Below are positions 28,568-35,845 of a stretch of DNA of 64,000 nt, piece by piece. The notes beneath the pieces are model-generated. The model was not told where the DNA came from. It made no database searches and saw only the letters and a program-made list of their open reading frames with translations. Source of the stretch: Cyclobacteriaceae bacterium (GTDB lineage Bacteria > Bacteroidota > Bacteroidia > Cytophagales > Cyclobacteriaceae). Position 1 is the first letter of the stretch, and each line of letters begins with the position of its first letter. Location of the stretch: assembly GCA_028281285.1 (NCBI GenBank), contig JANQKF010000034.1, forward strand, positions 1-64,000, given 5' to 3'. The translations under genes were made by a program, and so were the position numbers.

Positions 28568-28572
28568 GGAAA

Positions 28573-29649
28573 TCAACCAATCACTTCCTTATAAATCCGA
28601 TACACATTCAACCCCATCACTTTTTCAATCACGGATTCAGAGAGTTTTCGCTCTTTCAGGCTGTTCCAAATTGTTTCCATTCTTCCAGGCCCATTAAGCT
28701 CGTCCATATAGAGTGGCCAGTCTTCCTCATGGAAATTTGGGCCTTCTTCTGCTTTTAGCTCTGCGATATATTCATCGGTCATTTCCACCACGCGATGATC
28801 CCGGTCACTGCCAATGCAGACATGGTCCTCACCTGCTATGTTGATCGCATGCAGAATGTGGTTGATGTACTTTTCATAAGCCCCCTCCCTGGTATAGGAA
28901 ACAAATGGCCGCATCTGGCACATGCCTAACACACCGCCATGATCAGCGAGAAGTCTCATATTCTCATCCGTGGTATTGCGCTCATTATTGTACAAAGCCT
29001 TACATGTGGTATGGGAGATTATTACTGGGTCGTCCGAAGCGATAATGGTATCAGCCATGGTCTCCATATTGGCATGAGAGAGGTCAATCAACATGCCCTT
29101 TTTATTCATTTTGGCTACCAGTTCCTCCCCGAATGCCGTAAGACCTGATCCGTGTTTCTCCTTGCAACCTGAACCTGCCCAATTCTGAAAATTGTATGTA
29201 ATCTGACTGGAGCGTACGCCCATATCGTAGTACCGATCCACACTTGATAGGTCACGGCCAAACTGGGTAGAGTTTTGAAATAGATAGAATACCGCAAGCT
29301 TTCCCTCTTTTTTAGCCTGATCGATATGTTCCAGTTTTGTCGCCTTGATAAAAAGGTCTGGATGAGCACCTAAATACGTGTCGTACATGGCAATGCCTTC
29401 ATCAGCCAGCTGTACCGCATAGGCCTCTTGGGATTTAGGATCGCATAGGGTGACAGCAATGGAATTCAGGCCACTGGCTAGAATCTCTTTGATGAGTTCC
29501 GGTGTATAGACATCTCGAATCTCACCCATGGCATCAATAACTAGAACTGATTGAGGAGTAGAAGCAGTTTGTGGAAATAAATTAACACCGGATAAAACGG
29601 CTCCGGTGGCTAGACCTGTCGTCTTTAGGAATTCTCTTCTGGGCAGCAT
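28573..29649 (-). CDS. Peptidase M19 (membrane dipeptidase-like), Tat-exported, with altered metal site
   Basis: 358 residues from the ATG at 29649, giving the Tat-like leader MLPRREFLKTTGLATGAVLSG. A longer frame begins at 29697 but its start lies inside palindromic repeat copy 3 and is rejected. M19 fold features are present: LIDLSHAN, VIISHTTCKALYNNERN and IGSDRDHRVVEM. However, the N-terminal HxD metal ligands are replaced (IDAMGEIR, residues 38-45), and the position of the bridging Glu reads FLFQNSTQFG. Two His and the Asp of GSD remain. It may bind fewer metals, use different ligands or lack dipeptidase activity. Confidence 0.85.
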   Translation of the reverse strand: MLPRREFLKTTGLATGAVLSGVNLFPQTASTPQSVLVIDAMGEIRDVYTPELIKEILASGLNSIAVTLCDPKSQEAYAVQLADEGIAMYDTYLGAHPDLFIKATKLEHIDQAKKEGKLAVFYLFQNSTQFGRDLSSVDRYYDMGVRSSQITYNFQNWAGSGCKEKHGSGLTAFGEELVAKMNKKGMLIDLSHANMETMADTIIASDDPVIISHTTCKALYNNERNTTDENMRLLADHGGVLGMCQMRPFVSYTREGAYEKYINHILHAINIAGEDHVCIGSDRDHRVVEMTDEYIAELKAEEGPNFHEEDWPLYMDELNGPGRMETIWNSLKERKLSESVIEKVMGLNVYRIYKEVIG

Positions 29650-29691
29650 AGCGGTACGTTTGAGATTATCTAAAAATAAGAAATTAAGCAA

Positions 29692-29783
29692 CGTCATTCT
29701 GAGCTGAGTGAAATGAAGCGAAAGAATCTCCTGATCACTTTAAAGGGACTCTTTCGTTCCGAAATCTCGGACTCATAGTGACG
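29692..29783. repeat. Palindromic intergenic repeat, copy 3
   Basis: 92 bases: left end CGTCATTCTGAGCTGAGTGA, right end CTCATAGTGACG, internal GCGAAAGAATCTC paired with the GACTCTTTCGTTC arm. It lies between the dipeptidase gene and the DUF1801 gene, both on the minus strand. Confidence 0.88.
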
Positions 29784-29790
29784 ACAATAA

Positions 29791-30225
29791 TTAAAGATCC
29801 CTCAAATTGACCTTCTTCTTAGTATTGGCTTCATCCCAAACCGTTTGGATGATTTTATCCAGCACCTCCATGTCGATATCAGCCAGCTTATTGATATAAA
29901 GACAGACTTTACCGGTTTTATGCTTACCCAATGAATCTAACAGCTCTTGCTGACCTTTAAAATTGGTGAGCACATAAAGCACCATTCTTTGCTTACGGGG
30001 TGAGAAGCAGAGTTTGGGCATATCTCCCTCATGGCCACTTTCGTACTTATAATGGACGCGGTCGAAACCAATGATAGAAGGTCCCCACATCGTGGGTTCC
30101 TGACCGGTAATTGATTTCATCATTTCCAGGACAGTATAGGCATCCTCTTTTTTACGGTCGGAAGGAAGTGTATCGATGTACTCTTCAACACTGGCCTTTG
30201 TGGGTTTGGTTTTATTCTCTGCCAT
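29791..30225 (-). CDS. DUF1801 family protein
   Basis: 144 residues with the YdhG/DUF1801 pattern: VEEYIDTLPSDRKKEDAYTV, EPTMWGPSIIGFDRVHYKYESG, LCFSPRKQRMVLYV, and KHKTGKVCLYINKLADID near the end. Soluble protein with an unknown role. It is isolated between two palindromic repeats. Confidence 0.85.
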   Translation of the reverse strand: MAENKTKPTKASVEEYIDTLPSDRKKEDAYTVLEMMKSITGQEPTMWGPSIIGFDRVHYKYESGHEGDMPKLCFSPRKQRMVLYVLTNFKGQQELLDSLGKHKTGKVCLYINKLADIDMEVLDKIIQTVWDEANTKKKVNLRDL

Positions 30226-30264
30226 GTATTGAATTTAACCCAAATTCTGACCAAATCACAAACT

Positions 30265-30354
30265 GTCATTCTGAGGAAAGCATTGCCTGACGAAAGAATC
30301 TCATAGTCTATTGATGGGACTCTTTTGTCTTGATAAAACAAGGCTCAGAGTGAC
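30265..30354. repeat. Palindromic intergenic repeat, copy 4
   Basis: 90 bases: left end GTCATTCTGAGG, right end GGCTCAGAGTGAC, internal GACGAAAGAATCTC paired with GACTCTTTTGTC. It ends one base before the stop codon of the DUF2306 gene. Confidence 0.88.
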
Positions 30355-30355
30355 C

Positions 30356-30979
30356 TCAAGACAGGGATAGTCGCTTAATCTTCCACTCTGCCCAAACGAG
30401 ATTTGGCACCCAGCATAACCACGCGATGATCACATAAGCAGGGATGAACTCCATACCCAGACCGAATTGGAAAAGAGGTAACCAAAGACGCAATGTAACG
30501 GCCGCCCATGTAAGGGCATAGCTTCTGATCATCCATTTCCGATGGGCATCCACGTTTTTCTTACGAATGGTGAAATACGCTTTGGAGGTTGTATATAACC
30601 AAACTACGGCTAGGGCCATAAATCCGGTTTGAGCTACAATGCCACCTTCAGCAAAATAGCCAATGTAGAAGCCCGCCAATCCGCTTAATATGCAGGCTAT
30701 TATGTAGATCTTGCCTAGTATTCTATGAAAACCAATGTTTTTATTTCTCCATTTTTTGATAAACTGCGACCAACCTGTGAGCATTGCCACGCTGCCCAAA
30801 AAGATGTGAATGTAGAACTGGATATTCCAAATAGTACTTTCCAGAATCGCGTTGAGCTTGGACGATAACAAACCGTTCTCAGCAAGCACTTCCGAGATCA
30901 AATACCCCCAGGGATAGAGGCCAATACCTATTGATAAGAGTATAAAAAGTACCCAGCCGGAAATGTTCAGCGCTTTCAT
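30356..30979 (-). CDS. DUF2306 multi-pass membrane protein
   Basis: 207 residues with six or seven hydrophobic segments. Motifs typical of DUF2306: FYIHIFLGSVAMLTGWSQF, GFHRILGKIYIIACILSGLAGFY and DAHRKWMIRSYALTWAAVTLRL, with conserved histidines suited to heme or metal binding within the membrane. Function uncharacterised. A 230-base gap separates it from the divergent fhs gene. Confidence 0.8.
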   Translation of the reverse strand: MKALNISGWVLFILLSIGIGLYPWGYLISEVLAENGLLSSKLNAILESTIWNIQFYIHIFLGSVAMLTGWSQFIKKWRNKNIGFHRILGKIYIIACILSGLAGFYIGYFAEGGIVAQTGFMALAVVWLYTTSKAYFTIRKKNVDAHRKWMIRSYALTWAAVTLRLWLPLFQFGLGMEFIPAYVIIAWLCWVPNLVWAEWKIKRLSLS

Positions 30980-31209
30980 AAAAAATCGAGTTCGGTTGAT
31001 GATCAGATGCTTGTGTTAAGATAAGGGTTGCCTGACAGAATTGTAGACCAACGAACGAAGTATATTGGCGAAGCCTGAAATTTTTCAATTGAAACGGAGA
31101 AACAATTCTTGTCCACTCATCCGATTTCTGAAAATTCATTGCTCAAAATTCATCGAAAATTGTAGTTTCAGGGCTTTGAAAACGATTGCATAGCATTTAA
31201 CCAAAAACA

Positions 31210-32889
31210 ATGAGTGTAAAGTCTGATTTAGAAATCGCCCAAGAGGCTACACTGAAACATATCAATGAGATTGCCGGTAGACTAGGAATTGCCGAGGACC
31301 AACTCGAGCATTACGGAAAATATAAGGCAAAACTACCCCTTGATTTGATTGATGAAGAAGCTGTGGAGAAGAACAATCTGATCCTTGTCACAGCAATAAC
31401 ACCGACTCCCTCCGGAGAAGGAAAAACAACAACATCAATTGGTCTGACTGAAGGCTTGAACAAAATCGGCAAGCAGGCAACAGTTGTATTGCGTGAGCCA
31501 TCTTTAGGGCCGGTTTTTGGAATGAAAGGTGGTGCCGCTGGTGGAGGTTATTCACAGGTGGTACCAATGGAAGATATCAACTTACACTTCACTGGTGATT
31601 TTGGAGCCATAGAGAAGGCGAATAATCTATTGGCAGCCTTGATTGATAATAATATCCAGAATAAACACCATAGCTTAGGCATTGATCCAAGAACTGTGTC
31701 CTGGAAAAGAGTGATGGATATGAACGATCGAGCACTTCGGGAGATCGTTACCGGGATGGGAGGCTCAGCTGGTGGAATTATGAGACAAGCAGGGTTCAAT
31801 ATTACAGCAGCTTCGGAGATCATGGCTATTCTATGCATGGCAAAGGATTTGGCTGATCTTAAAGAGAAAATGGGTAATATCCACATCGGTGACACTTTCG
31901 ATCGAAAGGCTATCTATGCTAAGGACATCAAGGCAAATGGTGCAATGGCCTCCTTGATGAAAGATGCGATCAAGCCAAATCTTGTTCAGACATTGGAAGG
32001 GAATCCGGCTATTATCCATGGCGGCCCTTTCGCCAATATTGCTCAAGGAACCAATTCCATTATTGCAACCAAGATGGGACTGTCGAAAAGTGAATATGTG
32101 GTTACCGAAGCTGGATTTGGTGCAGATTTGGGTGCTGAAAAGTTCCTGAATATTAAATGTAGGTATGCCGGACTCTCGCCAAAGGCAGTGGTAATTGTAG
32201 CTACTGTTCGCGCTTTGAAATATCATGGAGGACAGGATTTGAAAGAATTAAAGACCCCGAATCTTGATGCTTTAAGCAAAGGAATGGCGAATCTTGAAAA
32301 GCACATTGAAAACATGTGGTCTTTCGGCCTACCTGTAGTAGTTGCCATCAACAAGTTCATGACCGATTCGGATGAAGAATTGGCATTGATTAAGGATCGA
32401 TGTTCAGGCATGAGTAGCGTTAGGGTGGCACTCTGTGAAGGCTGGGAATTTGGAGGTGAAGGAACCAAAGATTTGGCTCAGGAAGTCGTGAATGCCATTG
32501 AGAATAACCTTGGCAAGTTTAAGCCAACCTATGAACTAGATCTTCCAGTCAAGGAGAAAATCGAGCGCGTTGCTAAAAAGATTTATGGAGCATCTACGGT
32601 GGTATTCCAACCTAAGGCCTTGCTTCATTTAAAGAAGATCGCCCGACTTGGTCTGGAGGATTTGCCAATCTGTATGGCGAAGACTCAATATTCATTCTCA
32701 GATAACCCTAAACTCCAAGGGCGTCCGAGAGACTTTGAATTGGTAGTTCGTGAAATCGAGATTGCCGCTGGTGCCGGATTCATCATACCAATTACCGGGG
32801 CCATGCTCAGAATGCCGGGACTGCCATCTGTGCCTGCCGCTGAAGGTATCGACATTGATGCGAATGGAAACATTACTGGACTATCTTAA
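31210..32889 (+). CDS. fhs: Formate-tetrahydrofolate ligase
   Basis: 559 residues, full family length. The ATP-binding P-loop PTPSGEGKTT is at 65-74, followed by REPSLGPVFGMKGGAAGGGY and the conserved LHFTGDFGAI segment. The enzyme joins formate to tetrahydrofolate using ATP, giving 10-formyl-THF for purines, fMet-tRNA or serine synthesis. It is upstream of and co-directional with the formate dehydrogenase genes, linking formate assimilation and oxidation, although the 74-base gap with short repeats suggests separate transcription is possible. Confidence 0.96.
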   Translation: MSVKSDLEIAQEATLKHINEIAGRLGIAEDQLEHYGKYKAKLPLDLIDEEAVEKNNLILVTAITPTPSGEGKTTTSIGLTEGLNKIGKQATVVLREPSLGPVFGMKGGAAGGGYSQVVPMEDINLHFTGDFGAIEKANNLLAALIDNNIQNKHHSLGIDPRTVSWKRVMDMNDRALREIVTGMGGSAGGIMRQAGFNITAASEIMAILCMAKDLADLKEKMGNIHIGDTFDRKAIYAKDIKANGAMASLMKDAIKPNLVQTLEGNPAIIHGGPFANIAQGTNSIIATKMGLSKSEYVVTEAGFGADLGAEKFLNIKCRYAGLSPKAVVIVATVRALKYHGGQDLKELKTPNLDALSKGMANLEKHIENMWSFGLPVVVAINKFMTDSDEELALIKDRCSGMSSVRVALCEGWEFGGEGTKDLAQEVVNAIENNLGKFKPTYELDLPVKEKIERVAKKIYGASTVVFQPKALLHLKKIARLGLEDLPICMAKTQYSFSDNPKLQGRPRDFELVVREIEIAAGAGFIIPITGAMLRMPGLPSVPAAEGIDIDANGNITGLS

Positions 32890-32891
32890 TC

Positions 32892-32950
32892 ACGAATTGT
32901 GAATTGAAAATTGCGAATGGCCTTAATTCGTCATTCGTCATTCGAAATTG
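32892..32950. repeat. Short iterated ATTCGTC/GAATTG repeats
   Basis: The gap between fhs and fdhD contains GAATTGTGAATTG followed by the iterated TTCGTCATTCGTCATTCG, which partly complement each other and can fold into an imperfect hairpin. This kind of AT-rich iterated spacer may end or attenuate fhs transcription. Confidence 0.5.
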
Positions 32951-32963
32951 ATTAAATTGAAAT

Positions 32964-33806
32964 ATGGCCATTCCCGTTCAGGCAGTAGAAGTGGTTCGGG
33001 TCGGAGGAGAGAAACCTGAAAATAAGCCCGATTTAGTCGTAGCGGAAGAACCGTTGGAGATTCGCGTTGGCCATGGGCCAGAAGACGATAGACAACAGTT
33101 TAGTCTTTCCGTGACCATGCGCACCCCTGGAAATGATAAGGAGTTATGTCTGGGATTTCTTTTTACTGAGGGAATAATTAACTCATTTGACGAGGTGATT
33201 TCCGTCAAATATTGTGAGGACCTGGGCAGAACGGAAGGAATGGAGAATCTCATGCGTGTAGAACTTCAGCCATTCGTGGAAATTTCCAATGAACAGTTCA
33301 AGCGAAACTTCTATACCACCTCAAGCTGTGGAGTTTGTGGAAAAGCATCAATAGATTCTATAAAAGTCAGTTGCAATCCTCTCAGTGGAAACAGTATCAA
33401 GGTGACGAAAGAAGTGCTTTTTGGACTGCCGGATCAATTGAGGAAATCACAGGAGGTCTTCAAGCACACCGGAGGATTACATGCATCTGGTTTGTTCGAT
33501 GTGCAAGGAAAGCTGATTGCCAGGAATGAGGATGTGGGCAGACATAATGCCCTCGATAAGCTGGTAGGTGCGTTATTGCAAAAGGATATTTCCGTGATGC
33601 ATCAATCAATACTTGTTTTGAGTGGAAGGATCAGTTTTGAATTGGTTCAAAAGGCATTACGGGCTGGTATTCAGGTGATTGCAGCAGTCGGAGCTCCTTC
33701 GAGTTTGGCAGTCGATTTGGCTGAGGAGTTTGGAATGACATTGATAGGCTTTCTTAAAGGAGATAGATTCAACATATATACAGGACAGGAAAGAGTAGCA
33801 TTATGA
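32964..33806 (+). CDS. fdhD: Formate dehydrogenase accessory sulfurtransferase FdhD
   Basis: 280 residues. The catalytic CxxC is C122 and C125 in TTSSCGVCGKAS; family segments RTPGNDKELCLGFLFTEGII and NEDVGRHNALDKLVGALL are present. FdhD relays sulfur from a cysteine desulfurase to the bis-MGD cofactor of formate dehydrogenases, a step needed for activity. It overlaps the next small gene by four bases (ATGA) and heads the formate dehydrogenase operon. Confidence 0.95.
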   Translation: MAIPVQAVEVVRVGGEKPENKPDLVVAEEPLEIRVGHGPEDDRQQFSLSVTMRTPGNDKELCLGFLFTEGIINSFDEVISVKYCEDLGRTEGMENLMRVELQPFVEISNEQFKRNFYTTSSCGVCGKASIDSIKVSCNPLSGNSIKVTKEVLFGLPDQLRKSQEVFKHTGGLHASGLFDVQGKLIARNEDVGRHNALDKLVGALLQKDISVMHQSILVLSGRISFELVQKALRAGIQVIAAVGAPSSLAVDLAEEFGMTLIGFLKGDRFNIYTGQERVAL

Positions 33807-34165
33807 AGTTGAGGATTTTAGGGAATAGCATTCGGTTCCGTCTATCTCAGACAGAGGTAGAACAGATGGGTGAGAGAGGGTTTTGCGAAGAGAAGGTGAA
33901 ATTTCCAGGAGGAAATGAAATGGCTTACCGGGTATCAAAAGGAAGTCGGTTACAAGCGGATTTCATGAACAACGCGATTTCAATAGTTCTATCCGAAGCG
34001 GAAGTTGATCAATGGGTAAACAGCGGTCAGGTAAGTATCAAGGGCAATTTAGCCCTAGAGAATGAAGATAAATTGAGTATTTTGGTGGAGAAGGACTTTC
34101 AGTGTTTGACGGACAGAGGTGAAGACGAAACTGATCTTTTTCCAAACCCAAAAGAAAGTCATTAA
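33803..34165 (+). CDS. Small conserved protein of the formate dehydrogenase operon
   Basis: 120 residues, no signal peptide, with the segments LRILGNSIRFRLSQTEVEQM and AISIVLSEAEVDQWVNSGQV. It resembles a family I recall as DUF7009, but no function is known to me. Translationally coupled to fdhD and 16 bases before the NuoE-NuoF-like gene. The placement makes an assembly or cofactor-insertion role likely, possibly replacing the small FdsD-type protein of other soluble formate dehydrogenases; this is inference. Confidence 0.75.
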   Translation: MKLRILGNSIRFRLSQTEVEQMGERGFCEEKVKFPGGNEMAYRVSKGSRLQADFMNNAISIVLSEAEVDQWVNSGQVSIKGNLALENEDKLSILVEKDFQCLTDRGEDETDLFPNPKESH

Positions 34166-34181
34166 CAAGTAAACGAATAAG

Positions 34182-35834
34182 ATGTCAGATAATCTTAGCG
34201 CATTATCCGGAAGAAAAGGGTTGGACGACAACCTTTTCGAACAACTTGTGGAGAAGTCCAAAGTAAATGGGACTCCGGATAATGAAGAATTGAAGGCTTT
34301 GGCCGAAAAGTATCTCATCGGAAACGCAATTACCTATGGGACGGCTTCTTTTTACGATTTTTTGAAAAAGGAGCATGAAGGAGTGAAGGTCCATGTATGT
34401 AATGGTAGTGCTTGTTTGGTGGCCGGAACACAGGATCGCGTCAAAGGAAAATTGGCAAGGCATTTCAAGGACAATGAGGTAGGGCATATGTGCTGCCTGG
34501 GGAGATGCCATGAAAACAGCGCCTTCAATTATAATGGCACCAATTATTCCGGTGATGCTGTGGATCGATTGGAGGATATTTTAAAGGAGTCAAACGAGGC
34601 ACCAAATGACAAATACAATGTAGGGTCCACTTGTGAGCGTGTGCTTACTGGTGAGGCAATGACCGCGGAAGAATTTAAAAGCCTATTCCAGCAAGTACTG
34701 GACAAAGGTCCGGATTGGGCCTTGGACCAGGTACAAACCTCTAACATTAGAGGAAGAGGTGGCGCAGGTTTCCCAATGGGATTTAAATGGAATGCCTGTA
34801 GGCAAGAACCCGGAGATCAAAAGTTTATAGTATGTAATGCTGACGAAGGTGATCCTGGGGCATATTCCGATCGATATCTATTGGAAGAACAGCCCATGCT
34901 TGTGCTGTTTGGAATGATGGTTGCCGGTTATATCGTGGGTGCCAGTTATGGAGCGGTGTACATTCGAGGAGAGTATCCCGAGTCGGTCAGAATTATGACT
35001 GATGCTGTGAAAGAGTTGGAAGCCATAGGTATGCATGGTGATAATATTAGTGGATCGGACTTTAGCTATAAGTTTAAAGTGATTGAGGGTGCTGGGGCTT
35101 ATATCTGCGGTGAGGAGACCGCTTTATTGTCTTCTTTAGAAGGACAAAGACCCGAAGTAAGAGTAAGACCACCATTCCCAGCCCAAAAAGGATTATTCAA
35201 CAAACCTACCATTGTCAATAACGTGGAAACCCTGGCTGCAGTGCCTTGGATCATAAAAAATGGCGGTGAAAATTATGCCAAGTTAGGCACCGAAAAGTCG
35301 ACCGGAACAAAACTCGTTTGCCTCGACTCATATTTCAATAACCCGGGCATGTACGAAGTAGAAATGGGTTCGTCATTTAAGGATTTAGTGTATGAGACAG
35401 GAGGAGGATTTAAAGAACCAGTCAAGGCAGTTCATGTAGGTGGACCATTGGGTGGAATTGTTCCTACTACAAAGATTGAAGAGTTAAATGTCTCTTTTGA
35501 GAGCTTTTCAGATGGGGGCTTTTTGCTAGGTCATGCAGGTATTGTTTCAGTGCCGGAGAAATTTCCAATGATTGAATACCTGGAACACCTTTTTGAGTTT
35601 ACCGCTGATGAGTCTTGTGGGAAGTGTTTCCCGTGTAGCATTGGTTCGGTCCGCGGAAAAGAAATGATCGCGAATTCCAGGAATGGAGGACCTAAAATGG
35701 ATCGTCAGTTGATGGATGATTTGCTGGAAACCTTAGAAATAGGCTCTTTATGTGCCTTAGGTGGAGGTTTGCCGTTAGGTATTAAGAATGCCCTCGAGCA
35801 TTTTGAAGAAGAATTAAAGACATACTTTCAATAA
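34182..35834 (+). CDS. NAD-linked formate dehydrogenase diaphorase subunit (NuoE-NuoF fusion)
   Basis: 550 residues. The N-terminal ~150 residues are a NuoE/FdsG-like thioredoxin-fold domain with the four [2Fe-2S] ligands C73, C78, C105 and C109 (VCNGSAC and CLGRC). The remainder is NuoF/FdsB-like: the NADH-binding glycine loop RGRGGAGFPMGFKW, FMN site NADEGDPGAYSDRYLLE, GAGAYICGEETALLSSLEG, and a C-terminal [4Fe-4S] site C479-C482-C485 (SCGKCFPC) with C524 (SLCALGG). It passes electrons from the catalytic subunit to NAD. The two domains are separate genes (fdsG, fdsB) in proteobacterial operons; fusion is also seen in HoxF. Confidence 0.92.
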   Translation: MSDNLSALSGRKGLDDNLFEQLVEKSKVNGTPDNEELKALAEKYLIGNAITYGTASFYDFLKKEHEGVKVHVCNGSACLVAGTQDRVKGKLARHFKDNEVGHMCCLGRCHENSAFNYNGTNYSGDAVDRLEDILKESNEAPNDKYNVGSTCERVLTGEAMTAEEFKSLFQQVLDKGPDWALDQVQTSNIRGRGGAGFPMGFKWNACRQEPGDQKFIVCNADEGDPGAYSDRYLLEEQPMLVLFGMMVAGYIVGASYGAVYIRGEYPESVRIMTDAVKELEAIGMHGDNISGSDFSYKFKVIEGAGAYICGEETALLSSLEGQRPEVRVRPPFPAQKGLFNKPTIVNNVETLAAVPWIIKNGGENYAKLGTEKSTGTKLVCLDSYFNNPGMYEVEMGSSFKDLVYETGGGFKEPVKAVHVGGPLGGIVPTTKIEELNVSFESFSDGGFLLGHAGIVSVPEKFPMIEYLEHLFEFTADESCGKCFPCSIGSVRGKEMIANSRNGGPKMDRQLMDDLLETLEIGSLCALGGGLPLGIKNALEHFEEELKTYFQ

Positions 35835-35845
35835 ACACGATTACA

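Noticed and set aside
29650-29697. Longer N-terminus of the M19 protein
   Set aside because: Its start lies in palindromic repeat copy 3 and would mask the Tat leader that begins at 29649.
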